Positions 1-7,802 of a stretch of DNA of 34,785 nt are shown here, piece after piece (position 1 is the stretch's first letter; each line of letters begins with the position of its first letter). The notes beneath the pieces are model-generated. The model worked only from the letters and a program-made list of their open reading frames with translations. It did not search any database and had not been told where the DNA came from. The DNA lies in the IMG/VR virus record IMGVR_UViG_3300046167_000250, positions 1 through 34,785 of that record; one strand, 5' to 3'. Source of the stretch: a virus. The position numbers and the translations under genes were made by a program.

Positions 1-201
1 GATGCGAAGACATGGAAAGACCGAGTCGAAAATGTCCATGCGACTATCAACCTTAATGATGTTCTAAGCGGTGCAAAAGAAAGACTTGGCAAATATACGG
101 CAAATGAAAACAAACTAACAGAAATAAATCCTTTAGCTACAACATCTAAAGAGAAGAGCAGTCTGGTAATTAATCAGACTAATAAGAAAAAGAATAAATA
201 A
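1..201 (+). CDS. terS: Terminase small subunit, C-terminal part (overlap copy)
   Basis: This is an open frame from the first base to a TAA at 199-201. It encodes the last 66 residues of the protein also found whole at 34152-34653. Compared with that copy it has five conservative replacements (E/D, L/I, T/M, L/I, A/G), and the other differences are silent. That pattern is real evolutionary divergence rather than random error. It ends in a lysine/asparagine-rich tail (KKKNK). It is truncated only because the window opens inside the gene. Confidence 0.9.
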   Translation, partial: DAKTWKDRVENVHATINLNDVLSGAKERLGKYTANENKLTEINPLATTSKEKSSLVINQTNKKKNK

Positions 202-258
202 ATGGCGGTTGTTACTCCTCCTCATGGTGGCAACGTTCAAGGGTTCGCCAATAGGTAG
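202..258 (+). CDS. Possible 18-residue leader-like peptide
   Basis: An ATG directly follows the small terminase stop (TAAATG) and opens an 18-codon frame starting MAVVTPPHGG and ending FANR. The same frame recurs at 34654-34710. It could be the front of a decayed or frameshifted gene, because other frames downstream remain open for some distance. It could also be meaningless. No domain is recognisable and no separate ribosome-binding site is visible. Confidence 0.2.
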   Translation: MAVVTPPHGGNVQGFANR

Positions 259-260
259 AA

Positions 261-326
261 TATTTGTAAGATGCTCCTACAAATACGATGCTTATACCCC
301 CCCTTGATTTTTTCGCACGGGGTATA
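261..326. other. Two inverted repeats in the terS-terL spacer
   Basis: The first is TATTTGTA (261-268) with TACAAATA (278-285), an 8-bp stem and 9-base loop. The second is TATACCCC (293-300) with GGGGTATA (319-326), an 8-bp stem around a C- and T-rich loop. T-tracts follow at about 345-376. Possible roles are a transcription terminator or attenuator before terL, or part of a packaging recognition site, since pac sites commonly lie in or next to terS. The sequence alone does not decide. Confidence 0.5.
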
Positions 327-386
327 TTACGTGTAACTGTTGCGATAATTTTTTTTAATTTTTTTGAATTTTTTTTGGAGCAAAAT

Positions 387-476
387 ATGAAAGAGGCAAT
401 ACGAGAAATCTTAGCAATACTTAGCATTGGTGCTGTAGGCAACTTTGCAATATTTTTAATACTGGTACATATATGA
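387..476 (+). CDS. Small single-span membrane peptide
   Basis: A 29-residue peptide starts at the ATG preceded by TTTTTTGGAGCAAAAT, a good ribosome-binding site (GGAG at 377-380). A longer frame begins at 288 but lacks such a site, so the short start is preferred. Residues 7-28 are almost entirely hydrophobic (ILAILSIGAVG, FAIFLILVHI), consistent with one transmembrane helix. Its stop overlaps the start of the large terminase gene (ATGA). The function is unknown; a small membrane protein in the late operon could be lysis related, but the lysis genes lie elsewhere. Confidence 0.45.
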   Translation: MKEAIREILAILSIGAVGNFAIFLILVHI

Positions 477-2006
477 AATACGGAGCAGAACAAGAAAAGG
501 AATTGATGACCGAGATATGGTCGCCCTACATAAAAGATGATCCATACAACTTTGTAAAGTTTATCTTTCCCTGGGGACAGAAGGACACCCCCCTTGAAGA
601 CTTTGAAGGCCCAAGGAAGTGGCAAGAAGAAATTTTAAAAAAAATGACAGTCCACATCCAACGTAACCAAGGACGTGTTGATCCCTGAAATGTTTAGATT
701 AGCTGTAGCATCTGGACGTGGTATCGGAAAGTCTGCACTTGTCTCCTGGCTAATCCTATGGATGCTATCCACACGACTAGGCTCAACCATAATCGTAACT
801 GCTAACACCGAACAACAGCTCAGATCAAGAACATGGGCGGAGCTAGGTAAGTGGCTAACCCTAGCAATAAACAATCACTGGTACTCTAAGACAGCCACCA
901 CGATTAAACCAGAAGGTTGGTTTGAAGAAGCACTCAAAAGAGATCTAAAAATAGACACGGGTTACTACTACGCCCAAGCACAATTATGGAGCGAGGAAAA
1001 CCCAGACGCGTTTGCAGGTATCCATTCATCATACGGCGTATGTTTGATTATGGATGAAGCATCAGGTATCCCAGCTCCTATCTACTCAGTATCCGAAGGT
1101 TTCTTCTCCGAGCCAACCGAAAATCGTTACTGGTTTACCTTCTCCAACCCTAGAAGAAACTCAGGCCCTTTCTACGATAGCTTTACATCTAAACGTAAGT
1201 TCTGGAATCTAAAACAAATAGACTCACGAACTGTAGAGGGTACTGACCAAAAACTTTTTGAAACCATGCTAGAGCAGTACGGTGAAGATTCTACCGTTGC
1301 AAGAGTAGAGGTACTCGGAGAGTTTCCAAACTCCGATGACGACTCAGTCATACCAATGGAACTTGCTAGAAACGCAGTAAACAGAGATGTAGCACTAACA
1401 GCTAAATCACCAATCATTTGGGGACTAGACGTAGCACGTTTCGGTGGAGACAACTCAGCACTTTGCGTCCGCCAAGGAAATACAGTTTTTGAAATTAACA
1501 CTTACAAATCGATGGATTTAATGCAATTATGCGGTGCAGTTAAAAATAAGTTTGATGATTGCACAGTTATAGAAAGACCAGAAGAAATACTTATTGATGT
1601 TATTGGTCTTGGTGCAGGAGTTGTAGATAGACTAGCGGAACAAAATTTACCAGTAAGAGGTATCAACGTAGCCGAGTCACCATCATCAAAGAAAAACTAT
1701 CTCAACCTACGAGCTGAGTTATGGTTTGCTATTAAGGATTGGTTGGCGCTGCGTAATTGCCGACTTCCTAATGATGATGAGCTTGTATCAGAATTGGCAG
1801 CGCCTTCTTACAAATATACATCAACAGGAAAAATAAAAATAGAGTCCAAGGATGAAATGAAAAAAAGAGGAATCAAGTCACCCGACAAAGCAGATGCTCT
1901 TGCATTGACCATGGCATCCTCGGCTGCAAGTTTTAGTGGAGGAGAGAACTTTTTAGGGTATAATTTCAAGAAACCATTGACATCAAGAATAATACGAGTG
2001 GGATAA
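473..2006 (+). CDS. terL: Terminase large subunit, interrupted by one +1 frameshift
   Basis: This is the packaging motor that translocates DNA into the prohead and cuts concatemers. The first frame (473-688) ends at CCC-TGA (683-688); the rest reads on in the +1 frame to 2006. Removing one base gives 510 residues, a normal TerL length. The ATPase part has the Walker A motif GRGIGKS followed by LVSW, and Walker B LIMDEAS. The nuclease part has LDVARFGGD, ILIDVIGLGAG and PDKADALAL, carrying acidic residues typical of the RNase H-like fold. The start overlaps the preceding stop (ATGA). The break lies just before Walker A, so without frameshifting no active motor is made. It may be a sequence error or a programmed +1 shift. 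Confidence 0.93.
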
Positions 2007-2012
2007 AAATTT

Positions 2013-4156
2013 ATGGAATATGATAAAGACATAGTTGAAGCAACAGAAGAACAACAAGAGTCTTATGACGAACAAAAATTACAAGGCGTACTCAAATCCG
2101 AAATGGATGACGCTAAAGACTTCATTGACCAAATTGGTGAACAACGAGCAGATGCAACAGACTACTATCTAGGCAGTCAGCCTGGATCAACATCTTCTCT
2201 TCAATCAGAGTTTATATCAACAGACGTTAGAGACAGCGTACTGTTTATGCTTCCCTCTATCATGCGTACCTTTTTTGGTACTAGCAAGATAGTTGAGTTC
2301 ATACCTAAAGGCCCTGAAGACATACAACTTGCTACACAGCAAACCGATTACATTAACTATGTCATCCAGCAAAAGAATCCTGGCTTCAAAGTTTTATACG
2401 ATGCTTTCAAAGACGCACTGATTAGAAAAACTGGTTTTGTCAAAGCCTACTGGGATGACAGCATTACTGCATCAACACACGAATACACAAATATTTCTCC
2501 AGAAGCCTACCAAGCACTCATACTTGATCCTAACGTAGAGGTAATCAAAGAGTCTGTAGAAATGCAAAGCATGACATTGCAAAACCCTGAGACTGGCGAA
2601 GAGATGACTCAAGAAACACCAGCCAGTTACGACATAAAAATTAGAAGAATTAAACCTAAAGACCAAGTGGTTATAGAAGCAGTACCACCCTGAAGAAGTT
2701 TTAATATCAAGAAATGCTAGAGACTTAGAATCATCACCTTACGTTGCACACCGCATGGTAAAAACTGTAAGCGACTTAGTTGCTATGGGTTACAACAAAG
2801 AAGACATGGAACAATACGCTGGTTCTGGTGACTCTATAGATGCAGAAAGTTATGACGAAGAACAAGCAAGAAATCCTTACGCTGATTTTTCTGGCGTAGA
2901 TAGAACTGACCAAAATAATGTTCTCTATGTAGAGCATTATGTTTTTTATGATTTAGATGGCGATGGTATAGATGAAAGGATTAGGGTATGCACTGTAGGC
3001 AATGGGATGAACATTGTTAACGCAACACCTTGGGACGATCTACCTATTACACTCTTCTGTCCCGATCCTGAACCTCACACCTCCATTGGTTCATGTCCTG
3101 CGGACTACCTAATGCCTATTCAAGCGGCTAAATCTCAGATAATGAGAGACACCCTTGATAGTCTAGGCCACGCCATCTTCCCGAGAATGGGAATTGTTGA
3201 AGGACAAGTAAACATCGACGATGTCCTTAACACCGACATAGGACAACCTATTAGAATGAGAGCGCCAGGAATGGTACAGCCTTTCGCTGTGCCTTTCGTT
3301 GGTAAAGAAGCCTTCCCAGTATTGTCTTATCTTGACGAAGCCAAAGGAGAACCGCACAGGCGTTTCTAAAGCCTCCGCTGGACTAAACGCAGATGCACTT
3401 CAGTCTTCTACCGCCCAAGCAGTATCAGCAACCATGTCTGGAGCGCAAGGCAGAGTAGAACTTATTTGCAGACACTTCGCAGACGGAATGAAAGATTTAT
3501 TTAAACTGGTTAACTCACTTGTTATCAAGCACCAAGAAGGTCAAGATATGATGAGACTTAACAATGAGTTTATACCTATTGATCCTAGATACTGGGATGC
3601 TGACAAAGACTTAGTCATTAATGTTGGTATATCTAAATCATCTGATGAAGAGAAGTTCCAAGTCTTAACAGCCCTATCACAAAAACAAGAACAAATCTTA
3701 CAAACACTAGGCCCTGACAATCCTTTACTCAATCTACAACAGTACGCTAACACATTGACCAAAATGATTGAAATGGCTGGTTTCAAAGATGCTAATACAT
3801 TTATAAACACGCAAGTTCCACCAATGCCACCACAGCAACCGCAAGATCAGAAACCTTCTCCTGAAGAAATGTTAGCTCAAGCAGAAGCAATGAAGGCACA
3901 AAACTTAGCACAAAAAGCTATCATTGATGCAGAGACAGACAGAATGAAAATTATCATGGATGACGACAGAAACCGTGATGAACATGAAGCTGATCTAAAA
4001 GTAAAAATAGCTGAACTTGAAGCTAAGTACGGTACGCAAGTAAATGTAGCAGAGATCAACGCTATCATGGAAAGAGATAGAGAAGCTATTAGACAAGTAG
4101 CAAAGAATCAATCTCAAGGAATGTTTACAAATGGAAACAACCAACCAATCGGATAA
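2013..4156 (+). CDS. Portal protein, P22-like, interrupted by two +1 frameshifts
   Basis: The dodecameric portal forms the DNA entry and exit vertex and docks the terminase. Three overlapping frames add up to a 713-residue protein once single bases are removed near 2690 and 3345, close to the roughly 725 residues of P22 portal. The first break is again at CCC-TGA (VPP then stop, continuing as EEVLISRNA). The second is in AAAGGAGAAC, where AAAGAGAAC restores DEAKENRTGVSKA. A characteristic segment, TGVSKASAGLNADALQ, follows. The C-terminal third is rich in Q, E and K, suggesting a helical barrel. It starts six bases after terL and is followed by an overlapping small gene. Adaptor and nozzle genes of matching type lie downstream. 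Confidence 0.88.
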
Positions 4157-4313
4157 GATATACGATTTAGAATTTCTTGATGGAGATTTTATTTATGTTG
4201 GTTCGGACATAAAAGCTAAGAACTTAGAAGAAGCCAAAAGAGTCGCAAGAGTGTTTCTACAAATACCACCAGACTCAGAGCTAATATCTTGTACGGAGAC
4301 ATTGATACACTAA
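4131..4313 (+). CDS. Small acidic hypothetical protein
   Basis: This 60-residue protein starts inside the portal 3' end, overlapping its stop by 26 bases. Its stop TAA at 4311-4313 overlaps the next ATG. The sequence reads METTNQSDKIYDLEFLDG, then an alternating acidic segment and KNLEEAKRVARVFLQIPP, so an alpha/beta fold is likely. I recognise no family. Tight coupling on both sides supports expression as part of the packaging and head operon. Confidence 0.6.
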   Translation: METTNQSDKIYDLEFLDGDFIYVGSDIKAKNLEEAKRVARVFLQIPPDSELISCTETLIH

Positions 4314-4411
4314 TGAAAAAATATTTAATTAAAACTTGGCAATGGTTAGACAGCTTGATGAAGCCTAAACCAATTATCAAAAAAAGAGGACGACCAAGGA
4401 AAAAGAAATAA
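4313..4411 (+). CDS. 32-residue AT-hook-like peptide
   Basis: The start overlaps the preceding stop (TAATG) and the stop overlaps the next start (TAATG), which strongly suggests real translation. The peptide begins MKKYLIKTWQWLDSLMK and ends with a basic tail, KKRGRPRKKK. RGRPR is the core of the AT-hook, a motif known to bind the minor groove of AT-rich DNA. The N-terminal half could form an amphipathic helix. DNA binding is inferred from this motif only. It belongs to a run of three small basic genes between portal and lysis genes. Confidence 0.6.
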   Translation: MKKYLIKTWQWLDSLMKPKPIIKKRGRPRKKK

Positions 4412-4683
4412 TGGCAATAACCTATAGAGGCGAAAAGTTCGCTGGTTACAATAAACCTAAACGTACCCCTAACCACAAAACAAAGTCACACGCTGTCTTG
4501 GCAAAAGTCGGTAGCACCATAAAATTAATTCGCTTTGGTCAACAAGGCGTAAGCGGTGCTGGTAAAAAACCAATGACTGAAAAAGGCAAAGCAAGAAGAA
4601 AATCATTCAAGGCAAGACACGCCAAGAATATCGCAAAGGGTAAGTTGTCCGCAGCTTACTGGGCTAACAAAGTAAAATGGTAA
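4411..4683 (+). CDS. Small basic protein of marine phages, unknown role
   Basis: This 90-residue protein is very rich in lysine and arginine. It opens MAITYRGEKFAGYNKPKRTP and ends LSAAYWANKVKW, with a basic stretch KGKARRKSFKARHAK in the C-terminal half. I recall similar proteins next to portal genes in marine podovirus genomes but know no function. A role in contacting DNA, RNA or the head interior fits the charge but is inference. It overlaps its upstream neighbour by one base. Confidence 0.7.
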   Translation: MAITYRGEKFAGYNKPKRTPNHKTKSHAVLAKVGSTIKLIRFGQQGVSGAGKKPMTEKGKARRKSFKARHAKNIAKGKLSAAYWANKVKW

Positions 4684-4692
4684 GGAGATACT

Positions 4693-4824
4693 ATGTCACT
4701 ATATGAAAATATAAATAAAAGAAAAAAAGCTAAAACAAGCAGACCAAAAAAGAAATCTACAATTTCTAAAAAAGCCTACGCCAACATGAAAGCTGGTTTC
4801 CCTAAAAAGAAAAAGAAGAAGTAA
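4693..4824 (+). CDS. 43-residue lysine-rich peptide
   Basis: An ATG lies after TAAGGAGATACT (AGGAGA at 4683-4688). The peptide begins MSLYENINKRKK and ends GFPKKKKKK. About 40% of residues are lysine or arginine, with a short central segment ISKKAYANMKAG that could be helical. No known domain is recognisable. With 4313-4411 and 4411-4683 it forms a consecutive set of three strongly basic proteins, which suggests a shared nucleic-acid-related role. Confidence 0.6.
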   Translation: MSLYENINKRKKAKTSRPKKKSTISKKAYANMKAGFPKKKKKK

Positions 4825-4944
4825 TTGTTTGGTTGGTTTGATAAGTTTTTAGAGTGGTCATTCCAACGACACGCAAACAACCTGCACAAAAAATATACAT
4901 ATGATAGACAAACTAATAAAACCCGTAAGCGAACTACTAGATAA
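4825..4944 (+). CDS. Possible small gene with TTG start
   Basis: A TTG directly after the preceding stop opens a 39-codon frame (MFGWFDKFLEWSFQRHANN and onward) that runs 44 bases into the holin gene in another frame. The first 25 codons look protein-like, aromatic and amphipathic. The last part, overlapping the holin gene, is basic and low quality. No clear ribosome-binding site precedes the TTG. It could equally be an untranslated spacer. Confidence 0.25.
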   Translation: MFGWFDKFLEWSFQRHANNLHKKYTYDRQTNKTRKRTTR

Positions 4945-5272
4945 GTTTATTCCAGACGCGGATACAAAACAAAAGATTGCACATGAAATCGCAACCATGT
5001 CGCAAAAGCACATCCATGAAATTGCTAAAGCACAAATAGAAGTTAACAAAGAAGAAGCCAAAGGTAATTGGTTTCAATCATCTTGGCGACCAGCTACAGC
5101 ATGGATATGTGTTGCAGGATTTGCAGTCAACTTTTTAATCAGTCCTCTCGCCGCGCCTTTTGGTATTGTTGTACCTCAAGCAGATACATCAACGATGCTA
5201 CCTGTCCTTATGGGTATGCTTGGTCTTGGCGGAATGCGATCTTACGAAAGGGTAAAAGGAGTAGGAAAATAA
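4901..5272 (+). CDS. Holin, GTA/3TM-type
   Basis: This 123-residue protein has a soluble helical N-terminus (IDKLIKPVSELLDKFIPDADTK, then Q/E/K-rich to residue 55). The signature GNWFQSSWRPATAW comes next, followed by two or three membrane spans (ICVAGFAVNFLISPLAA and MLPVLMGMLGLGG) and a short basic tail. The WRPxxAW motif and layout fit the 3TM holin family found in gene transfer agents and many marine phages. It would let the downstream peptidase reach the cell wall. The TAA overlaps the ATG of the peptidase gene, giving a compact lysis cassette. Confidence 0.8.
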   Translation: MIDKLIKPVSELLDKFIPDADTKQKIAHEIATMSQKHIHEIAKAQIEVNKEEAKGNWFQSSWRPATAWICVAGFAVNFLISPLAAPFGIVVPQADTSTMLPVLMGMLGLGGMRSYERVKGVGK

Positions 5273-5643
5273 TGACTTGGGAAAACTTCAAAGAAGAAGA
5301 GTTTGCTTGCAAACATTGTGGTAAAAATGGTATTTCACACGAACTAATAAATAAGTTACAATCACTTAGAACTGAGCTGGGTTTTCCTTTTATTATTACA
5401 TCTGGTTACAGATGCGAAGAACATCCAATAGAAGCGAGAAAGAAAACACCAGGTACTCATGCAGAAGGATTGGCTGCTGATGTATATGTAAGAGGAAGCA
5501 AAGCACTCAACATAGTATCAAAAGCTAAAGATTATGGATTTACTGGCGTTGGTGTGAATCAAAAAGGAGATGCTCGTTTTATACACTTAGACATCTCGGA
5601 AGAAAAAGAAAACAGACCAAGGCCGCATATTTGGAGTTATTGA
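5272..5643 (+). CDS. Endolysin-like peptidase M15
   Basis: This 123-residue zinc peptidase of the M15 type would cleave D-Ala or peptide bonds in peptidoglycan at lysis. It begins MTWENFKEEEFACKHCG. The motifs are SGYRCEEHP, THAEGLAADV (the H-x6-D zinc ligands) and FIHLD with a further His. A longer upstream extension in the same frame (from 5068) overlaps the holin gene and lacks a plausible start, so the coupled TAATG start at 5272 is chosen. Two cysteines near the N-terminus (CKHC) are also common in this family. No signal peptide is present, consistent with holin-dependent export. Confidence 0.88.
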   Translation: MTWENFKEEEFACKHCGKNGISHELINKLQSLRTELGFPFIITSGYRCEEHPIEARKKTPGTHAEGLAADVYVRGSKALNIVSKAKDYGFTGVGVNQKGDARFIHLDISEEKENRPRPHIWSY

Positions 5644-5879
5644 TGGACAACCCTATTTTATTTTGGAACGCGATTATCACTCTCGTTTATGTTCCTATTA
5701 TATACAGCATCCGTACTAACGCTGCTGATGTCAAAAGGGTTGAAATATTGGTTAATAAAACAAGAGAAGAAATACCTACACGCTACGCTACCAAACAAGA
5801 CTTGCATTTAGACATGCAAAGAATTTTTGACAGACTAGACAAATTAGACGAAAAAATTGATAAACTAATAGCTAACTAG
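5643..5879 (+). CDS. Membrane-anchored coiled-coil protein, possible lysis accessory
   Basis: This 78-residue protein starts at the ATG overlapping the peptidase stop (TGATG). Residues 6-25 (LFWNAIITLVYVPIIYS) form one membrane span, followed by a charged helical region ending LDKLDEKIDKLIAN with heptad-like leucines and isoleucines. Position and topology match small inner-membrane lysis accessory proteins such as an antiholin or spanin-like protein, but no outer-membrane partner is visible. A virion role is an alternative. Confidence 0.6.
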   Translation: MDNPILFWNAIITLVYVPIIYSIRTNAADVKRVEILVNKTREEIPTRYATKQDLHLDMQRIFDRLDKLDEKIDKLIAN

Positions 5880-5888
5880 GAATTAATT

Positions 5889-6464
5889 ATGCCAGGATAC
5901 GATCACTTAAATAACAATCTAAACTACATACCATCTTATGCAATCACTCCTGCTGTAGATGCACCACAAATACAAAACGTACCAACACTACCAGCAGTAA
6001 CAAACCAAATGTCCAGCAATAGACAGCCTGGTTTTAGTATTGCTAACGACTTTATAGAAGAAGACTTTAATCCTGGACAAACTATTGGGCCAGTAGGAAT
6101 GAACTTTGAAAACATACCAAAAGGTTTATTTGAAAACAGAACACCAGAGCCTATTGAAATGTCTAAGTATGACGATAGAGATAGAAGACCAATAAGTGAT
6201 TTTGATTTTGGTGATTACTTTGGAACAGATATTGGAATAAGAACACTTAGCGAATTATTCCCAACACAAGACAACACTTATTCATCTGGTTTAAATTATG
6301 CTAGATCAATCGCAGATGGTTCTAACGTAGACAATATGATTAGCCAAGGTCAAAGCTATTCATCACAAATGCCTCAAGGCTACACACAACAAGAAGTTGG
6401 TAAAAGTGGCTATAAAGGTTTTGATTATTCTGGACTACAAAGACTAATAGACAACATAGGTTAA
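5889..6464 (+). CDS. Proline/asparagine-rich hypothetical, probably structural
   Basis: This 191-residue protein is low in charge and rich in N, P, Q, S and Y, beginning MPGYDHLNNNLNYIPSYAIT and ending YSGLQRLIDNIG. It has no membrane span or known motif. An upstream AATTAATT spacer gives only a weak ribosome-binding site (GGAATTAAT). Extended, asparagine-rich proteins between lysis and scaffold genes in podoviruses are often virion components, but that is inference. Confidence 0.6.
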   Translation: MPGYDHLNNNLNYIPSYAITPAVDAPQIQNVPTLPAVTNQMSSNRQPGFSIANDFIEEDFNPGQTIGPVGMNFENIPKGLFENRTPEPIEMSKYDDRDRRPISDFDFGDYFGTDIGIRTLSELFPTQDNTYSSGLNYARSIADGSNVDNMISQGQSYSSQMPQGYTQQEVGKSGYKGFDYSGLQRLIDNIG

Positions 6465-6465
6465 T

Positions 6466-6726
6466 ATGCCCTCACAAGAAGATATCTTAAGTTCAAACGA
6501 AGCAGAGTTAATTCTAAACTCAGAAACATTCAAACACGCTGTAAACAATCTTAAAGATGACTACATAAATTTATGGTTATTGTCTAAAGACAGTGATATA
6601 AATAAAAGAGAAAATTTACACAAAGCAATCAAACTTTTACCCGAAATAGAAAAACATTTAAGAATAATAGTAGAGAAGGGTAAGATCACAAAGTCACAAC
6701 TAGGAAGATTGCATAAAGTTGTGTAA
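6466..6726 (+). CDS. Small helical hypothetical protein
   Basis: This 86-residue protein is charged and helical (SNEAELILNSETFKHAVNNL, then KLLPEIEKHLRIIVEKGKI). It starts one base after the previous stop. Proteins like this often precede scaffold genes in marine podoviruses, and a head-assembly accessory role is possible. The AT-rich spacer after it has a short inverted repeat. Confidence 0.6.
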   Translation: MPSQEDILSSNEAELILNSETFKHAVNNLKDDYINLWLLSKDSDINKRENLHKAIKLLPEIEKHLRIIVEKGKITKSQLGRLHKVV

Positions 6727-6735
6727 AATTTAATT

Positions 6736-6767
6736 TAGTATTGTTAAAATACTACTTTACATTTTTA
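6736..6767. terminator. Weak hairpin before the scaffold gene
   Basis: TAGTAT (6736-6741) and ATACTA (6749-6754) can pair around a 7-base loop, followed by CTTTACATTTTT. The stem is short and AT-rich, so it is at best a weak terminator or an operator-like site upstream of the scaffold and capsid genes. Confidence 0.25.
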
Positions 6768-6771
6768 AGGA

Positions 6772-7779
6772 ATGAATATGACCAACAACGCAAAGCCGAT
6801 TGGTTTACAAACAAATTTAGAACAGACAGAACAATCTTTCGAAAGTTTTTTGACTCCATCGGAACAACCAGAAAACGAACTAGAACAACCATCAGAAGAA
6901 TTAGTCAACGAAGACGAAGTCATTGAAGATGATGAAATCATTGAAGAAGACGAAGACCTAGAAGACGACTTTGAAGAAGATGAAGACGAACCTCAAGAAG
7001 ATCAAGTTGAAGTAGAGGAGTCCGAGCAACCACAGCTATATACTATTAAAGTAGATGGTGAAGATACCCAGGTCACGCTTGAAGAACTCCAAAGTGGATA
7101 CAGTCGCCAAAGAGATTATACGAGAAAAACTCAAGAGTTAGCTGAACAGCGTAAAGCTATTGAAGCTCAACAAAAAGAGGTTTCTCAAAAAGATGCAATT
7201 TATTCGCAGTTGTTACCAAAACTGGAAGCGACTTTGAAAGGCGAGTTAGGAAACGAGCCAGATTGGAACGCACTTTATGATACTGATCCTATTGCCTATG
7301 TCCGTGAAAAAGACTTATGGAATGAGAAGAAGCAAAGGTTACAAGCCGCAGAAGCTGAAGCAACTAGACTCCAACAGGAACAAGCTGCTAAGCAACATGA
7401 AGAACTTGAAAAGTTCGTCAAGTACGGTAATGAACAATTGCTAACACAAATTCCAGAATGGCAAGACAACGAAATAGCAGTTAAAGAAAAAAATGCTATT
7501 CGGGATTATGGTGTTAATGTTTTAGGCTATTCATCTCAAGAGATGGACAGCGTTTACGACTACCGAATTTTACTTGGTTTAAGAAACGCATGGTTACAAC
7601 ATAAGACACAACAAGCTACTAAAGTAAAGCCAACTGAAAAGAAAGCGGCAGCTCGAACCGCCCGACCTGGCACTTCAAATGTACCTAAAAGTTCAACACC
7701 AGCGAAAAGAGCGCATCAAAGGTTAGCTAAAACTGGCAAAGTCCAGGATGCGGCTAAATTATTTGAACAAATTATATAA
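6772..7779 (+). CDS. Scaffold protein
   Basis: This 335-residue protein would guide capsid assembly and then leave the prohead. It follows TTTTTAAGGA and has two possible ATGs (6772, 6778). Residues 15-90 are extremely acidic (runs of E and D). The middle is a long predicted coiled coil (RKTQELAEQRKAIEAQQKE and QRLQAAEAEATRLQQEQ). The C-terminus is basic (KKAAARTARP, then KRAHQRLAKTGKVQDAA), matching the usual basic capsid-binding tail of scaffolds. It lies directly upstream of the capsid gene, the standard position. Confidence 0.85.
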   Translation: MNMTNNAKPIGLQTNLEQTEQSFESFLTPSEQPENELEQPSEELVNEDEVIEDDEIIEEDEDLEDDFEEDEDEPQEDQVEVEESEQPQLYTIKVDGEDTQVTLEELQSGYSRQRDYTRKTQELAEQRKAIEAQQKEVSQKDAIYSQLLPKLEATLKGELGNEPDWNALYDTDPIAYVREKDLWNEKKQRLQAAEAEATRLQQEQAAKQHEELEKFVKYGNEQLLTQIPEWQDNEIAVKEKNAIRDYGVNVLGYSSQEMDSVYDYRILLGLRNAWLQHKTQQATKVKPTEKKAAARTARPGTSNVPKSSTPAKRAHQRLAKTGKVQDAAKLFEQII

Positions 7780-7802
7780 ACTTTTAAACATAGGAAAATA
7801 TC

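Larger units (their letters stand above)
1..333. repeat. Terminal imperfect direct repeat, left copy
   Basis: Bases 1-333 match 34453-34785 without gaps. I count 13 mismatches, all within positions 42-144, and the last 189 bases are identical. The repeat holds the 3' end of the small terminase gene and the spacer after it. It most simply reflects a circular or circularly permuted genome whose assembled ends overlap. A packaged terminal repeat would normally be identical in both copies, so the mismatches suggest that the two ends come from different strains. Confidence 0.95.

Noticed and set aside
288-386. Longer start for the small membrane peptide before terL
   Set aside because: The upstream part reads T-tract and hairpin sequence as hydrophobic codons and has no ribosome-binding site; GGAG precedes the ATG at 387.
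5068-5271. N-terminal extension of the M15 peptidase
   Set aside because: It lies within the holin gene in another frame, is low quality and lacks a ribosome-binding site; the coupled TAATG start at 5272 is better.
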